From contig NZ_DKIH01000013.1 in assembly GCF_002454115.1 (NCBI RefSeq), forward strand, positions 25,163-67,630: a DNA stretch of 42,468 nucleotides. The letters run 5' to 3'. How positions within the stretch are numbered: the stretch's first letter is position 1; the number at the start of each line of letters is the position of its first letter. Below are positions 17,196-25,015 of the stretch, piece by piece. The notes under the pieces were generated by a model. That model was not told the DNA's origin, did not search any database, and saw only the letters and a program-made list of their open reading frames with translations. The translations under genes and the position numbers were made by a program. This DNA comes from Sphingopyxis sp. UBA6723 (GTDB taxonomy: Bacteria > Pseudomonadota > Alphaproteobacteria > Sphingomonadales > Sphingomonadaceae).

Positions 17196-17786
17196 CTAAA
17201 TTTCCCAAGCGCGAACAACGTCGTCATATTCAGGGCGTGGTCGTTCTTCGAGGTCGCGGGCCGGAGAGCCGATGAAGAAATAACCGACGATCGTGTCGCC
17301 GTCGCCCGCGCCGAATGCAGCGGCGACCTGGGGGCTGTAAGCGGCCCAGCCGGTCAACCAGCTGCCGACGAAACCGTGCGCGTGCGCAGCATGGAGCAGG
17401 TTCATGCCCACCGCGCCCGCCGACATCTGCTGCTCCCACACCGGGATCTTGCTGCCCATGACAGGGGTCGACAGCAGCACGAGCAACGTCGGAGCCTGAT
17501 GCGCGAACTGGTCGAGCGCCGACAGGTCCAGTCCTGCGGCGCCGGGATTTTCCTGGACCCAGGCTGTCTTGAGCAGCGCCGCGAGGGCGCCCCGCTGATC
17601 GGCAGCTACGGTGACGATGCGCCAAGGGGCCAGCTTGCCATGGTCGGGGGTGCGCAGCGCCAGTGCGATGATCTCGCGCAGCGTCGCATCATCGGGCCCG
17701 GGGGCAACCATATCGCGCGCCTTGCCCGAACGGCGGGTGGCGAGGTGGGCGCGGAGCGAAGAGGTGTCGTTGAACATCGGGCCCAT
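17196..17786 (-). CDS. Nitroreductase-family flavoprotein (YdjA-like)
   Basis: The 196-residue product belongs to the FMN-dependent nitroreductase fold, whose members reduce nitro or quinone compounds with NAD(P)H. Seen are the N-terminal FMN-phosphate-binding pattern TRRSGKARDMVAPGPD, the PDHGKLAPWRIVTVAAD segment, and the C-terminal GYFFIGSPARDLEERPRPE stretch with its conserved glycines. The small size fits the YdjA subgroup. The start ATG 17786 is preferred because GGAAAAGG lies just upstream; a second in-frame ATG is at 17777 and a longer reading to 17852 is possible but lacks support. The physiological substrate cannot be told from sequence. Confidence 0.88.
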   Translation of the reverse strand: MGPMFNDTSSLRAHLATRRSGKARDMVAPGPDDATLREIIALALRTPDHGKLAPWRIVTVAADQRGALAALLKTAWVQENPGAAGLDLSALDQFAHQAPTLLVLLSTPVMGSKIPVWEQQMSAGAVGMNLLHAAHAHGFVGSWLTGWAAYSPQVAAAFGAGDGDTIVGYFFIGSPARDLEERPRPEYDDVVRAWEI

Positions 17787-17966
17787 GTGGCCTTTTCCGT
17801 GGCGCTGCGCAAGTGTTGCGAACCGTTCGCAATAGAAATTGGCCCGACTCAACCAGTTTCACGCGCAATTAGATTCTTCCATTACGCAATTTTCGCGTTA
17901 GGTTGCCGCATAACCGGGCCGCATCGACGGCACCCAAAGCCAACAATATCCAGGGAAAAGTCGCAC

Positions 17967-19553
17967 ATGACCAAAGCCTATGCCCAGCCGGGAGACGCCG
18001 CAGGAACCTTCCTCGGCCATCCCAAGGGGCTGTTCGTCCTGTTTTTCGCCGAGATGTGGGAGCGTTTTTCCTATTACGGGATGCGCGCGCTTCTGATCTT
18101 TTATCTGACCAAGCACTGGCTGTTTTCGGACGGGGAATCGGGCGTCATTTATGGGGCTTACACCGCGCTGGTTTATATTACCCCGGTGCTCGGCGGCTAT
18201 CTGGCGGACAAATGGCTGGGGCAGCGAAAGGCGGTGCTGTACGGCGCGGTGTTGCTGACATTCGGTCACTTCATCATGGGTTTTGAGGGCAATGGCGGAC
18301 AGGATCCAGCCAGTCTGAATATCTTCTGGCTGGCGCTGGCGTTCATCATCGTGGGGTCGGGCTTCCTGAAAGCCAATATCTCGGTGATCGTCGGCCAGCT
18401 GTACCCGCGCACCGATGTGCGCCGCGACGGCGCCTACACGATCTTCTATATGGGGATTAACCTTGGCGCCTTCCTCGGCGCGCTGCTCTGCGGCTATCTC
18501 GGCGAAACCTATGGCTGGGCCTACGGCTTCGGCGCCGCCGGTGTCGGCATGTTGCTGGGCCTGATCGTCTTCATTCTGGGCAAGCCGCTGCTGCTCGGTC
18601 GCGGTGAATCGCCCGATCCGGTCAAGCTGGCGTCGCCGGTGATGGGGATCAAGCTGGAATGGCTGATCTATCTCGTCGGTCTCGTCGCCGTCGGCCTGTG
18701 CTGGTGGATGGTACAGAACCAGAGCGTCGTCGGCACCTTGCTGGGTGTCGCAGGCGCGGCGCTGGTCGCCTATGTGATCTTCACCGCGGTGGTGAAGCTG
18801 CCGCGCGAAGATCGCGACCGCATCCTTGCCGCGATGTTCCTGATCCTTGGCTCCATCCTGTTCTGGGCCTTGTTCGAACAGGCGGGATCGTCGCTCAATC
18901 TGTTTACCGACCGTTATGTCGATCGCGCCGGGGTGCCGGCGTCGGTGTTCCAGTCGCTCAATGCCGGTTACATCGTGCTGCTGGCGCCGCTGTTTGCCGG
19001 GCTGTGGACGTGGCTCGGCCGCCGCAACATGGAGCCTTCGGCGCCTGCGAAATTCGGTCTGGCGATGCTCCAGCTTGGCCTAGGCTTCCTCGTGCTGAAA
19101 TGGGGCGCCGAAGCGGTGGGCATCGGCAGCGCGACGCCGGTGCTGTTCATATTCCTGATCTACCTCCTCCACACGACCGGCGAGCTTTGCCTGTCGCCGG
19201 TGGGTCTCAGCGCGATGAACCGGCTGGCCCCGGCGCATATGGCGTCGCTGATCATGGGAACGTGGTTCTTTGCGTCGGCCACCGGCAACTTCGCTGCGGG
19301 CCTGATCGCATCGGCAACCGGGTCGGAAAAGGCGAGCGGCGAGGGTGCCGGCAAGGCGCTGGTGCTCGACGTTTATCAAACCATCGGTTTGTGGGCGATC
19401 GGCTTTGGCGTGCTGGTCATTCTCGTGTCACCGCTGATCAAGAAGCTTATGCACCTCGACACGCTGAGCGACGGTGACGAGCTGGCAGGACGGGGCGAGA
19501 TCGGCGAGCCGCAGGCCGCCGGTATCCATCCTGCCGCCAAGCCGGGAGTATAA
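17967..19553 (+). CDS. POT/PTR2-family proton-dependent oligopeptide transporter
   Basis: The 528-residue inner-membrane symporter has about 14 hydrophobic segments. The POT signature AEMWERFSYYGMRALLIFYL lies at residues 27-46 and includes the ExxERFxYY proton-coupling motif. Further conserved pieces are TPVLGGYLADKWLGQRKAV, LNIFWLALAFIIVGSGFLKA, and GAYTIFYMGINLGAFLG (second PTR2 signature). The start is ATG 17967 with an AGGGA ribosome-binding site. Two amidohydrolase-superfamily genes follow within a few bases, which suggests uptake of di- or tripeptides followed by hydrolysis of particular peptides. The length is in the normal range for bacterial POT proteins. Confidence 0.93.
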   Translation: MTKAYAQPGDAAGTFLGHPKGLFVLFFAEMWERFSYYGMRALLIFYLTKHWLFSDGESGVIYGAYTALVYITPVLGGYLADKWLGQRKAVLYGAVLLTFGHFIMGFEGNGGQDPASLNIFWLALAFIIVGSGFLKANISVIVGQLYPRTDVRRDGAYTIFYMGINLGAFLGALLCGYLGETYGWAYGFGAAGVGMLLGLIVFILGKPLLLGRGESPDPVKLASPVMGIKLEWLIYLVGLVAVGLCWWMVQNQSVVGTLLGVAGAALVAYVIFTAVVKLPREDRDRILAAMFLILGSILFWALFEQAGSSLNLFTDRYVDRAGVPASVFQSLNAGYIVLLAPLFAGLWTWLGRRNMEPSAPAKFGLAMLQLGLGFLVLKWGAEAVGIGSATPVLFIFLIYLLHTTGELCLSPVGLSAMNRLAPAHMASLIMGTWFFASATGNFAAGLIASATGSEKASGEGAGKALVLDVYQTIGLWAIGFGVLVILVSPLIKKLMHLDTLSDGDELAGRGEIGEPQAAGIHPAAKPGV

Positions 19554-19556
19554 TCG

Positions 19557-20966
19557 ATGATCCATGGTGTGAAAGGCAGCCTGCTGGCGGCGGTGTCGTT
19601 GGCGCTGGTCGGCTGCGCGGCGAGCGGCGGCGAGGCGAAGTCGGCGAGCGACCGGCCCGCTGCCGCCGAAAAGCCGGTCAAGTTCAACAAGGATCCTTAT
19701 CCGTCGACCTATCGCCCCTATGGCGGTCGGCCAACGGCTGTGCGGGGCGTGACGATCTTTGACGGCGAAGGCGGGCGGATCGACAATGGCGTCGTGCTGT
19801 TTTCGGGCGGCAAGGTCGAGGCGGTCGGCGGCGCCGACACCGCGATCCCCGCCGACTATGATGTGATCGACGGGACGGGGAAGTTCGTGACCCCTGGGGT
19901 GATCGACATCCACAGCCACCTCGGCGACTATCCCTCGCCCAGCGTCGAGGCGCATTCGGACGGCAATGAAGCGACGTCGCCGACGACGCCCGAAGTCTGG
20001 TCCGAACATAGCGTGTGGCCGCAGGATCCGGGGTTCAGCCGCGCGCTCGCCAATGGCGGCGTGACGTCGCTGCTGGTGCTGCCGGGCAGTGCAAACCTGA
20101 TGGGCGGGCGTTCGGTGACGCTGAAGAATGTGCCCTCGCGCACGGTGCAGGGGATGAAGTTTCCCGGCGCGCCCTATGGCCTGAAAATGGCGTGCGGCGA
20201 AAATCCAAAGCGTGTCTATGGCGGCAAGGGGCGTGCACCGTCGACCCGTATGGGCAATTTCGCGGTTAATCGCGCGACATGGCAGAAAGCCGCCGCCTAC
20301 AAGAAAAAGATGGATGACGGCAAAGCCGTCGACCGCGATCTGGCGATGGAAACGCTGGCCGGGGTGCTGGCGGGCGAAATCCTGATCCATAACCATTGTT
20401 ACCGCGCCGACGAAATGGCGCTGGTGATCGATATGTCGAAGGAATTTGGTTACAAGGTATCGACCTTCCATCATGCGGTCGAAAGCTACAAGATCGCCGA
20501 TCTGCTGGCCAAAGAGGGCATTTGTTCGGCGATGTGGGCCGACTGGTGGGGCTTCAAGATGGAAGCCTATGACAGCGTGAACGAGAATGTTCCGCTGGTT
20601 CACAATGCCGGTGCCTGCGCGATCGTCCATTCGGACGATGCGAACCAGATCCAGCGGCTGAACCAGGAGGCGGCGAAAGCGCGCGCCGCGGGGCGCCGGA
20701 TGGGGATTGAGGTCAGCGATGAGGTGGCGTGGACCTGGCTGTCGCACAACCCGGCCAAGGCGCTGGGGATCGGCGACAAGACGGGCAGCCTGAAACCGGG
20801 CAAGATGGCTGACGTCGTGCTGTGGAACGGCAATCCGTTCAGCGCCTATACGCGGCCCGAAAAGGTGTGGGTCGATGGGGCGTTGATGTTCGATGCGATG
20901 GATCCGAAGCGCCGTCCGGTGAGCGATTTCGAGCTGGGCCAGCCCGGCGAGGGAGATGTGAAATGA
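19557..20966 (+). CDS. Amidohydrolase-superfamily lipoprotein (metal-dependent hydrolase, probable peptidase)
   Basis: The 469-residue protein begins 3 nt after the transporter stop. The N-terminus MIHGVKGSLLAAVSLALVGC is a lipoprotein signal with lipobox LVGC. The amidohydrolase barrel carries the metal-binding HxH in TPGVIDIHSHLGDYPSP (about residue 116), further candidate metal ligands in EILIHNHCYRADE and VSTFHHAVESYK, an acidic candidate in AIVHSDDANQIQRL, and the closing strand motif SLKPGKMADVVLWNGNPF. Related proteins in proteobacteria include Zn-dependent dipeptidases and carboxypeptidases, and the neighbouring peptide transporter supports a peptidase role, but substrate is inference. 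Its stop overlaps the start of the next gene by an ATGA. Confidence 0.88.
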   Translation: MIHGVKGSLLAAVSLALVGCAASGGEAKSASDRPAAAEKPVKFNKDPYPSTYRPYGGRPTAVRGVTIFDGEGGRIDNGVVLFSGGKVEAVGGADTAIPADYDVIDGTGKFVTPGVIDIHSHLGDYPSPSVEAHSDGNEATSPTTPEVWSEHSVWPQDPGFSRALANGGVTSLLVLPGSANLMGGRSVTLKNVPSRTVQGMKFPGAPYGLKMACGENPKRVYGGKGRAPSTRMGNFAVNRATWQKAAAYKKKMDDGKAVDRDLAMETLAGVLAGEILIHNHCYRADEMALVIDMSKEFGYKVSTFHHAVESYKIADLLAKEGICSAMWADWWGFKMEAYDSVNENVPLVHNAGACAIVHSDDANQIQRLNQEAAKARAAGRRMGIEVSDEVAWTWLSHNPAKALGIGDKTGSLKPGKMADVVLWNGNPFSAYTRPEKVWVDGALMFDAMDPKRRPVSDFELGQPGEGDVK

Positions 20967-22414
20967 GCACGTTCGCAAGCTTCATTTCCTTGGTCTCTCG
21001 CGCCCCTGCGAAGGCAGGGGCCCATCTCCGGTCATTGCGGCATTCGGTAGACGGTGGTGAGAAGGCGACAGCTCGGGTGATGGGCCCCTGCCTTCGCAGC
21101 AGCACCGCGCTGGCCGGGTTGGGGAGCGCACTGGTGGCAGCCTTGGCGCTTGCTGCACCGGCTGCGGCCCAAGACATCGCGATCACCAACGCAAAGCTTG
21201 TCATCGGTGACGGCAGCGCGCCGATCGAGGGCGGCACCGTCGTCGTGCGCGGCGGCAAGGTTGTTGCCGCGGGCGCTGGCGTCGCTGTGCCCGCCGGGGT
21301 CGAGCGCGTCGATGCCGGGGGCCGCTGGGTCACACCGGGGATCGTCGCGGCGTTCAGCCGTGTCGGGCTGGTCGAGGTCGATGCGGTGGGCGGCACCAAC
21401 GATCGCAATGCGCCGCGGACGCGTTTTTCGGCGGGGCTCGATATTGCGCCAGCGCTGAACCCGATGGGATCGCCGGTCGCGGTGAACCGCGCGTCGGGGA
21501 TCACGCGTGCGATCGTCGCGCCGGGGGGCAGCAGCAATTTGTTCGCCGGGCAGGGCGCGGTCGTCGACCTGGCCGATGATATGGACATGGTGACCAAGCC
21601 GCGCGCGCTGCAATTCGTGGCGTTTGGCGAGGCGGGATCGGCGAAGGCGGGGGGCAGCCGCGCCGCGACCTTCCTGTTGTTCCGCGAACAATTGCTCGCG
21701 GCGCGCAGCTATGCGCGCAATCCCGCGACGCTCGCCGAATGGGGCAATGACGCGATGATCCAGCGCGCCGATGCCGATGCGCTGGTGCAGGTGATCAATG
21801 GGGTCACCCCGCTGTTTGTGCGGGTCGACCGGGCATCCGACATCCTGAACGTCATCAAGCTGAAGGGCGATTTTCCGGCGCTGAAGCTGGTGCTGGTCGG
21901 GGTCGCCGAAGGCTGGTTGGTCGCGCGCGAACTGGCGGCGGCGAAGGTGCCAGTGCTGGTATCGCCGCTGACCGACCTGCCGTCGAGTTTCGAGCAGCTT
22001 GGCGCAACGCAGTCGAATGCCGGACGGCTGAAAGCCGCGGGGGTCGATGTGTCGGTCGGGGTGTTCGACGACGATGATGCACACAAGATGGGCTATGCGA
22101 CGCAATATGCGGGCAATTTGGTCGGGTTGGCGCGATTGCCCGGCGCCAGCGGGATGTCCTGGGATCAGGCGTTCGCGTCGATCAGCAGCGCCCCGGCGCG
22201 GGCGGTCGGCATGGAGGCCAGCATCGGGTCTCTGCGCCCGGGCCGCGTCGGCGACGTTGTGATGTGGGACAATGACCCGCTCGAACTCGGCAGTCGCCCG
22301 ACCGCGATCTGGATCGACGGCAAGGCGCAATCGCTGACGACGCGGCAGGACCGCCTGCGCGATCGCTATGCGACGCCGAGCGAGGGTGCATTGCCGAAGG
22401 CTTATGATCGTTAG
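20963..22414 (+). CDS. Amidohydrolase-superfamily protein lacking the HxH motif, with a palindromic repeat in its 5' coding region
   Basis: The 483-residue protein starts at ATG 20963, overlapping the stop of the preceding gene by 4 nt. Codons 14-46 are occupied by a 19-bp-armed inverted repeat (family D), which places an unusual extension before the hydrophobic export signal LAGLGSALVAALALAAPAAA. A downstream ATG at 21080 would give a conventional signal peptide but has no ribosome-binding site. The barrel lacks HxH: the equivalent segment reads GIVAAFSRVGLVEVDAVGG where the preceding paralogue has IDIHSHLGD. The closing LRPGRVGDVVMWDNDPLELG motif is intact. It may be a non-catalytic partner or a diverged enzyme. 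The tandem arrangement suggests that the two proteins work together. Confidence 0.85.
   Translation: MSTFASFISLVSRAPAKAGAHLRSLRHSVDGGEKATARVMGPCLRSSTALAGLGSALVAALALAAPAAAQDIAITNAKLVIGDGSAPIEGGTVVVRGGKVVAAGAGVAVPAGVERVDAGGRWVTPGIVAAFSRVGLVEVDAVGGTNDRNAPRTRFSAGLDIAPALNPMGSPVAVNRASGITRAIVAPGGSSNLFAGQGAVVDLADDMDMVTKPRALQFVAFGEAGSAKAGGSRAATFLLFREQLLAARSYARNPATLAEWGNDAMIQRADADALVQVINGVTPLFVRVDRASDILNVIKLKGDFPALKLVLVGVAEGWLVARELAAAKVPVLVSPLTDLPSSFEQLGATQSNAGRLKAAGVDVSVGVFDDDDAHKMGYATQYAGNLVGLARLPGASGMSWDQAFASISSAPARAVGMEASIGSLRPGRVGDVVMWDNDPLELGSRPTAIWIDGKAQSLTTRQDRLRDRYATPSEGALPKAYDR
21003..21099. repeat. Palindromic repeat, family D, embedded in a coding region
   Basis: Perfect 19-nt inverted arms lie at 21008-21026 and 21079-21097 (GCGAAGGCAGGGGCCCATC and complement), and the left arm has an internal CCCCTGC-GAAG-GCAGGGG hairpin. 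The same family sits between genes at 32391-32470. Here it lies inside the N-terminal coding region of the second amidohydrolase without breaking the frame. Confidence 0.85.
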
Positions 22415-22436
22415 GTTGGACGCCAATCTGTTTGTT

Positions 22437-22571
22437 CGTCATCCCGGCGAAGGGTGTACGGAGGCGCGTGACTCCGAACACGATCTCACCGTCGCTCGAT
22501 AACGCAGCGGCGAGATCCCGGCCCCTTCGACTGCCTTGCAGGCGCTCAGGACAGGCTTCGCCGGGATGACG
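22437..22571. repeat. Intergenic palindromic repeat, family A (longer, diverged copy 2)
   Basis: The outer arms CGTCATCCCGGCGAAGG (22437-22453) and CTTCGCCGGGATGACG (22556-22571) enclose a longer interior with extra small inverted pieces (around 22510-22555). It separates the amidohydrolase operon from the NnrU-type gene, and is probably a mosaic or extended copy of the element at 4459-4536. Confidence 0.75.
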
Positions 22572-22612
22572 CAACATGGTATGGGCGTCCCTTGGTAAAG
22601 GGAGCCCTGTCC

Positions 22613-23314
22613 ATGCAACCGATGTCGCTTTTGATCACGACCTGCGTCCTTTTCGTCGGGTCGCATCTGGCGCTGTCGCATCCGCTTCGCGCCGGACTGG
22701 CCGGTCGGCTGGGTGAGCGGGGTTTCCAGATCGTTTATTCGATCGTCGCGATCGCCACGCTGATCATGGTCGTTCAGGCGTGGCGCGGGATGCCGCCCGA
22801 ACCGCCATTATGGGCGGTCGGTGACGCGCTTTGGATCGTCGCGTCGGTGATCACGCTGCTGGCCAGCGTGCTGTTCATGGGATCGCTGATCGGCAATCCG
22901 GCGCTGGCAGCGCCCGGTGCCGCCGCCGCCGCGCAAGGCGCGCCGCGCGGGGTGTTCGCGATCACGCGGCATCCGATGATGTGGAGCTTTGCCCTGTGGG
23001 CGGTCGCGCACGTCATGGTCGTGCCAACGCCCGCGCAGATCATCCTGTCGGGAACGATCGTCTTTCTGGCGCTGGTCGGTTCGGCGGGACAGGATGTCAA
23101 GAAGGCGCGGCTGATGGGCGACAGCTGGCGGCACTGGGCGGCGCGGACCAGCTTTGTCCCTTTTGCGCGGCAGATTGGCGGCGCCACGCCGTGGGGCGAC
23201 ACGGTCCCGCGCCCGCACGCATTGTTCGGTGGTATCGTCCTGTGGCTGGCGGCGACATGGGGGCATGGCGCACTGGGCTATATGGTCGCGGGCATCTGGC
23301 GCTGGGTCGGGTAG
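22613..23314 (+). CDS. NnrU-family integral membrane protein
   Basis: The 233-residue hydrophobic protein has about six membrane segments and NnrU-family features: VGSHLALSHPLRAGLAGRLG near the N-terminus, RGVFAITRHPMMWSFALWA in the middle, and GDSWRHWAARTSFVPFA toward the end. NnrU was named from denitrification clusters but the family is widespread; it resembles isoprenylcysteine-methyltransferase-like membrane folds, and its function is unsettled. No denitrification genes are nearby. ATG 22613 is chosen because AAAGGGAG sits about 9 nt upstream; a TTG seven codons earlier would overlap that site. The DUF1003 gene starts 2 nt after its stop, so the two form an operon. Confidence 0.87.
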   Translation: MQPMSLLITTCVLFVGSHLALSHPLRAGLAGRLGERGFQIVYSIVAIATLIMVVQAWRGMPPEPPLWAVGDALWIVASVITLLASVLFMGSLIGNPALAAPGAAAAAQGAPRGVFAITRHPMMWSFALWAVAHVMVVPTPAQIILSGTIVFLALVGSAGQDVKKARLMGDSWRHWAARTSFVPFARQIGGATPWGDTVPRPHALFGGIVLWLAATWGHGALGYMVAGIWRWVG

Positions 23315-23316
23315 CG

Positions 23317-23832
23317 ATGAACGCCGACGTCCACGCCTCCGATCTCGCGCTGCGGTTGCTCGGTCGGACTTATGACGAGCTCGATGCCGAGGAGCGCCGC
23401 GTCATCGGCGCGATCGCCGCGCATGAACCGACGAGCCGCGATGCCGCTGATATAGACGACGCCGAGGCGAGCTTTGGCGCGCGCCTGTCCGATCGCGTCG
23501 CCGCGGTCGGCGGGTCGTGGGGGTTCATCATCTTGTTTACTCTCGTGCTGCTCGGCTGGATGCTGCTCAATTCGGAAGTGCTGGCGCGCTGGGGCGCGGC
23601 GTTCGACCCTTATCCGTTCATTTTCCTGAACCTGATGCTGTCGACGCTGGCCGCGGTGCAGGCGCCGATCATCATGATGAGCCAGAACCGCGCGTCGGCG
23701 AAGGACCGGCTGGCGGCCAGCCTGGACTATGAGATCAACTTGCGCGCCGAACTGGAGATCATGCGGTTGCATCACAAGATCGATGCGTTGGTGGAGAAGG
23801 TTGACGGGTTGGGGAGCGAGCAGAGCGGTTGA
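23317..23832 (+). CDS. DUF1003 membrane protein
   Basis: The 171-residue protein starts at ATG 23317, 2 nt after the NnrU-type stop. A soluble N-terminus of about 60 residues is followed by two transmembrane helices (WGFIILFTLVLLGWMLLNSE and the segment after DPYPFIFLNLMLSTLAAVQA) and the DUF1003 signature PIIMMSQNRASAKDRL. A charged coiled-coil-like tail with EINLRAELEIMRLHHKIDAL completes it. The function of DUF1003 is unknown. The conserved MMSQNR motif and length match the family well. Co-transcription with the NnrU-type gene is likely from the spacing. Confidence 0.9.
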   Translation: MNADVHASDLALRLLGRTYDELDAEERRVIGAIAAHEPTSRDAADIDDAEASFGARLSDRVAAVGGSWGFIILFTLVLLGWMLLNSEVLARWGAAFDPYPFIFLNLMLSTLAAVQAPIIMMSQNRASAKDRLAASLDYEINLRAELEIMRLHHKIDALVEKVDGLGSEQSG

Positions 23833-23868
23833 GATTGGCCGTTTAGGGGTGAGAGCAGTCACCTCCTT

Positions 23869-23960
23869 CGTCATCCCGGGCTTGACCCGGGATCCCGCTT
23901 TTTGACGCAATCGCAAGCCTCTCACGCAAAGCGGGACCCCGGATCAAGTCCGGGGTGACG
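23869..23960. repeat. Intergenic palindromic repeat, family B (copy 1)
   Basis: The arms 23869-23898 and 23931-23960 (30 nt, few mismatches) are built on CGTCATCCCGGGCTTGACCC and end in GGATCCCGC. It separates the convergent DUF1003 and aldo/keto reductase genes. A second member is at 27994-28066. Confidence 0.85.
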
Positions 23961-24019
23961 AGAACGCTATCGCCATTTTTGGTCGAAAGCCGCCGGTTCC
24001 TGCGTCCTTGCTTGTTCCG

Positions 24020-25015
24020 CTACAACCGCACCATCCGCATACCCTGTTCGCCATAGCGCGGGCCGCTGGTCCCGCCCTTTGGCGCCGCCGCGTCGATCGC
24101 CGCGAGGTCTTCGGCGGTCAGCGTGACGTCGGCGGCGCCGACGCTGTCCTCCATCGTGACGCGGCGTTTGGTGCCGGGTATCGGGACGATGCCGTCGCCC
24201 TGCGCGAGCAGCCAGGCGAGCGCGACCTGTGCTTTCGACACGCCATGCTTGTCCGCCACCGCGCCGATCGCGTCGACTATCGCGAGGTTGGCGGGCAGGT
24301 TTTCGTCCGAATAGCGCGGATCGTTGCGGCGCCAGTCATGCTCGGGCAATTCGTCGCGGCTGCGCACCGCGCCCGCGAGGAAACCGCGGCCGAGCGGCGA
24401 ATAGGGGACGAAGCCGATGCCATTCTCGCGGCAGACGCCGAGGATTTCGTCCTCTACGTCGCGTTCCCAGATCGAGTATTCGCTTTGCAGCGCGGTGATC
24501 GGCGCGGCCTTGGCGGCGCGGCGCAGCGTTTCGGGGCCAGCCTCGGACAGCGCGATGTGGCGCACCTTGCCCTCGTTCACCAACTCCATCATCCCGCCGA
24601 CGACCTCCTCGATCGGGATCGCGGGATCGACGCGGTGCTGGTAGAACAGGTCGATGGTGTCGATGCCGAGCCGCTGCAGCGAGCCTTCGCAGCTGCGCCG
24701 GGCATTTTCGGGCGAGCCATCGACCCCCACAATCTGGTTGCCGTCGAACTTGAAGCCAAACTTCGTCGCGATGACCAAGCCGTCGCGCTTGCCTTTGATC
24801 GCGGCGCCCAGCAGTTCCTCGTTGCTGAACGGGCCATAGATTTGCGCGGTGTCGAAAAAGGTGACGCCCATGTCGATCGCGCGGTGGATCGTCGCGGTCG
24901 ATTCGTCGAGGTCGGCGGCTTCGCCATAGAGGATGTTGCCGCCCTTGATCATGGGCATGCAGCCGATGCCGATTGCGGAGACTTCAAGGCCGTGTCCGAG
25001 CTTGCGATATTTCAT
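24020..25015 (-). CDS. Aldo/keto reductase
   Basis: The 331-residue NADPH-dependent (alpha/beta)8-barrel oxidoreductase shows the N-terminal KYRKLGHGLEVSAIGIGCMP and all four catalytic positions: Asp and Tyr in FFDTAQIYGPFSNEELLG, Lys in LVIATKFGFKFDG, and His in DLFYQHRVDPAIPIEE. Further along are ALQSEYSIWERDVE and the cofactor-binding IPGTKRRVTMEDSVGA. This is the YakC/IolS-like group that reduces aldehydes or ketones of unknown identity. Its ATG overlaps the stop of the upstream symporter gene by 4 nt (ATGA), so the two are translationally coupled. Confidence 0.92.
   Translation of the reverse strand: MKYRKLGHGLEVSAIGIGCMPMIKGGNILYGEAADLDESTATIHRAIDMGVTFFDTAQIYGPFSNEELLGAAIKGKRDGLVIATKFGFKFDGNQIVGVDGSPENARRSCEGSLQRLGIDTIDLFYQHRVDPAIPIEEVVGGMMELVNEGKVRHIALSEAGPETLRRAAKAAPITALQSEYSIWERDVEDEILGVCRENGIGFVPYSPLGRGFLAGAVRSRDELPEHDWRRNDPRYSDENLPANLAIVDAIGAVADKHGVSKAQVALAWLLAQGDGIVPIPGTKRRVTMEDSVGAADVTLTAEDLAAIDAAAPKGGTSGPRYGEQGMRMVRL

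Noticed and set aside
22592..22612. TTG start adding seven residues to the NnrU-type protein.
   Set aside because: It would overlap the AAAGGGAG sequence that serves well as the ribosome-binding site of ATG 22613.
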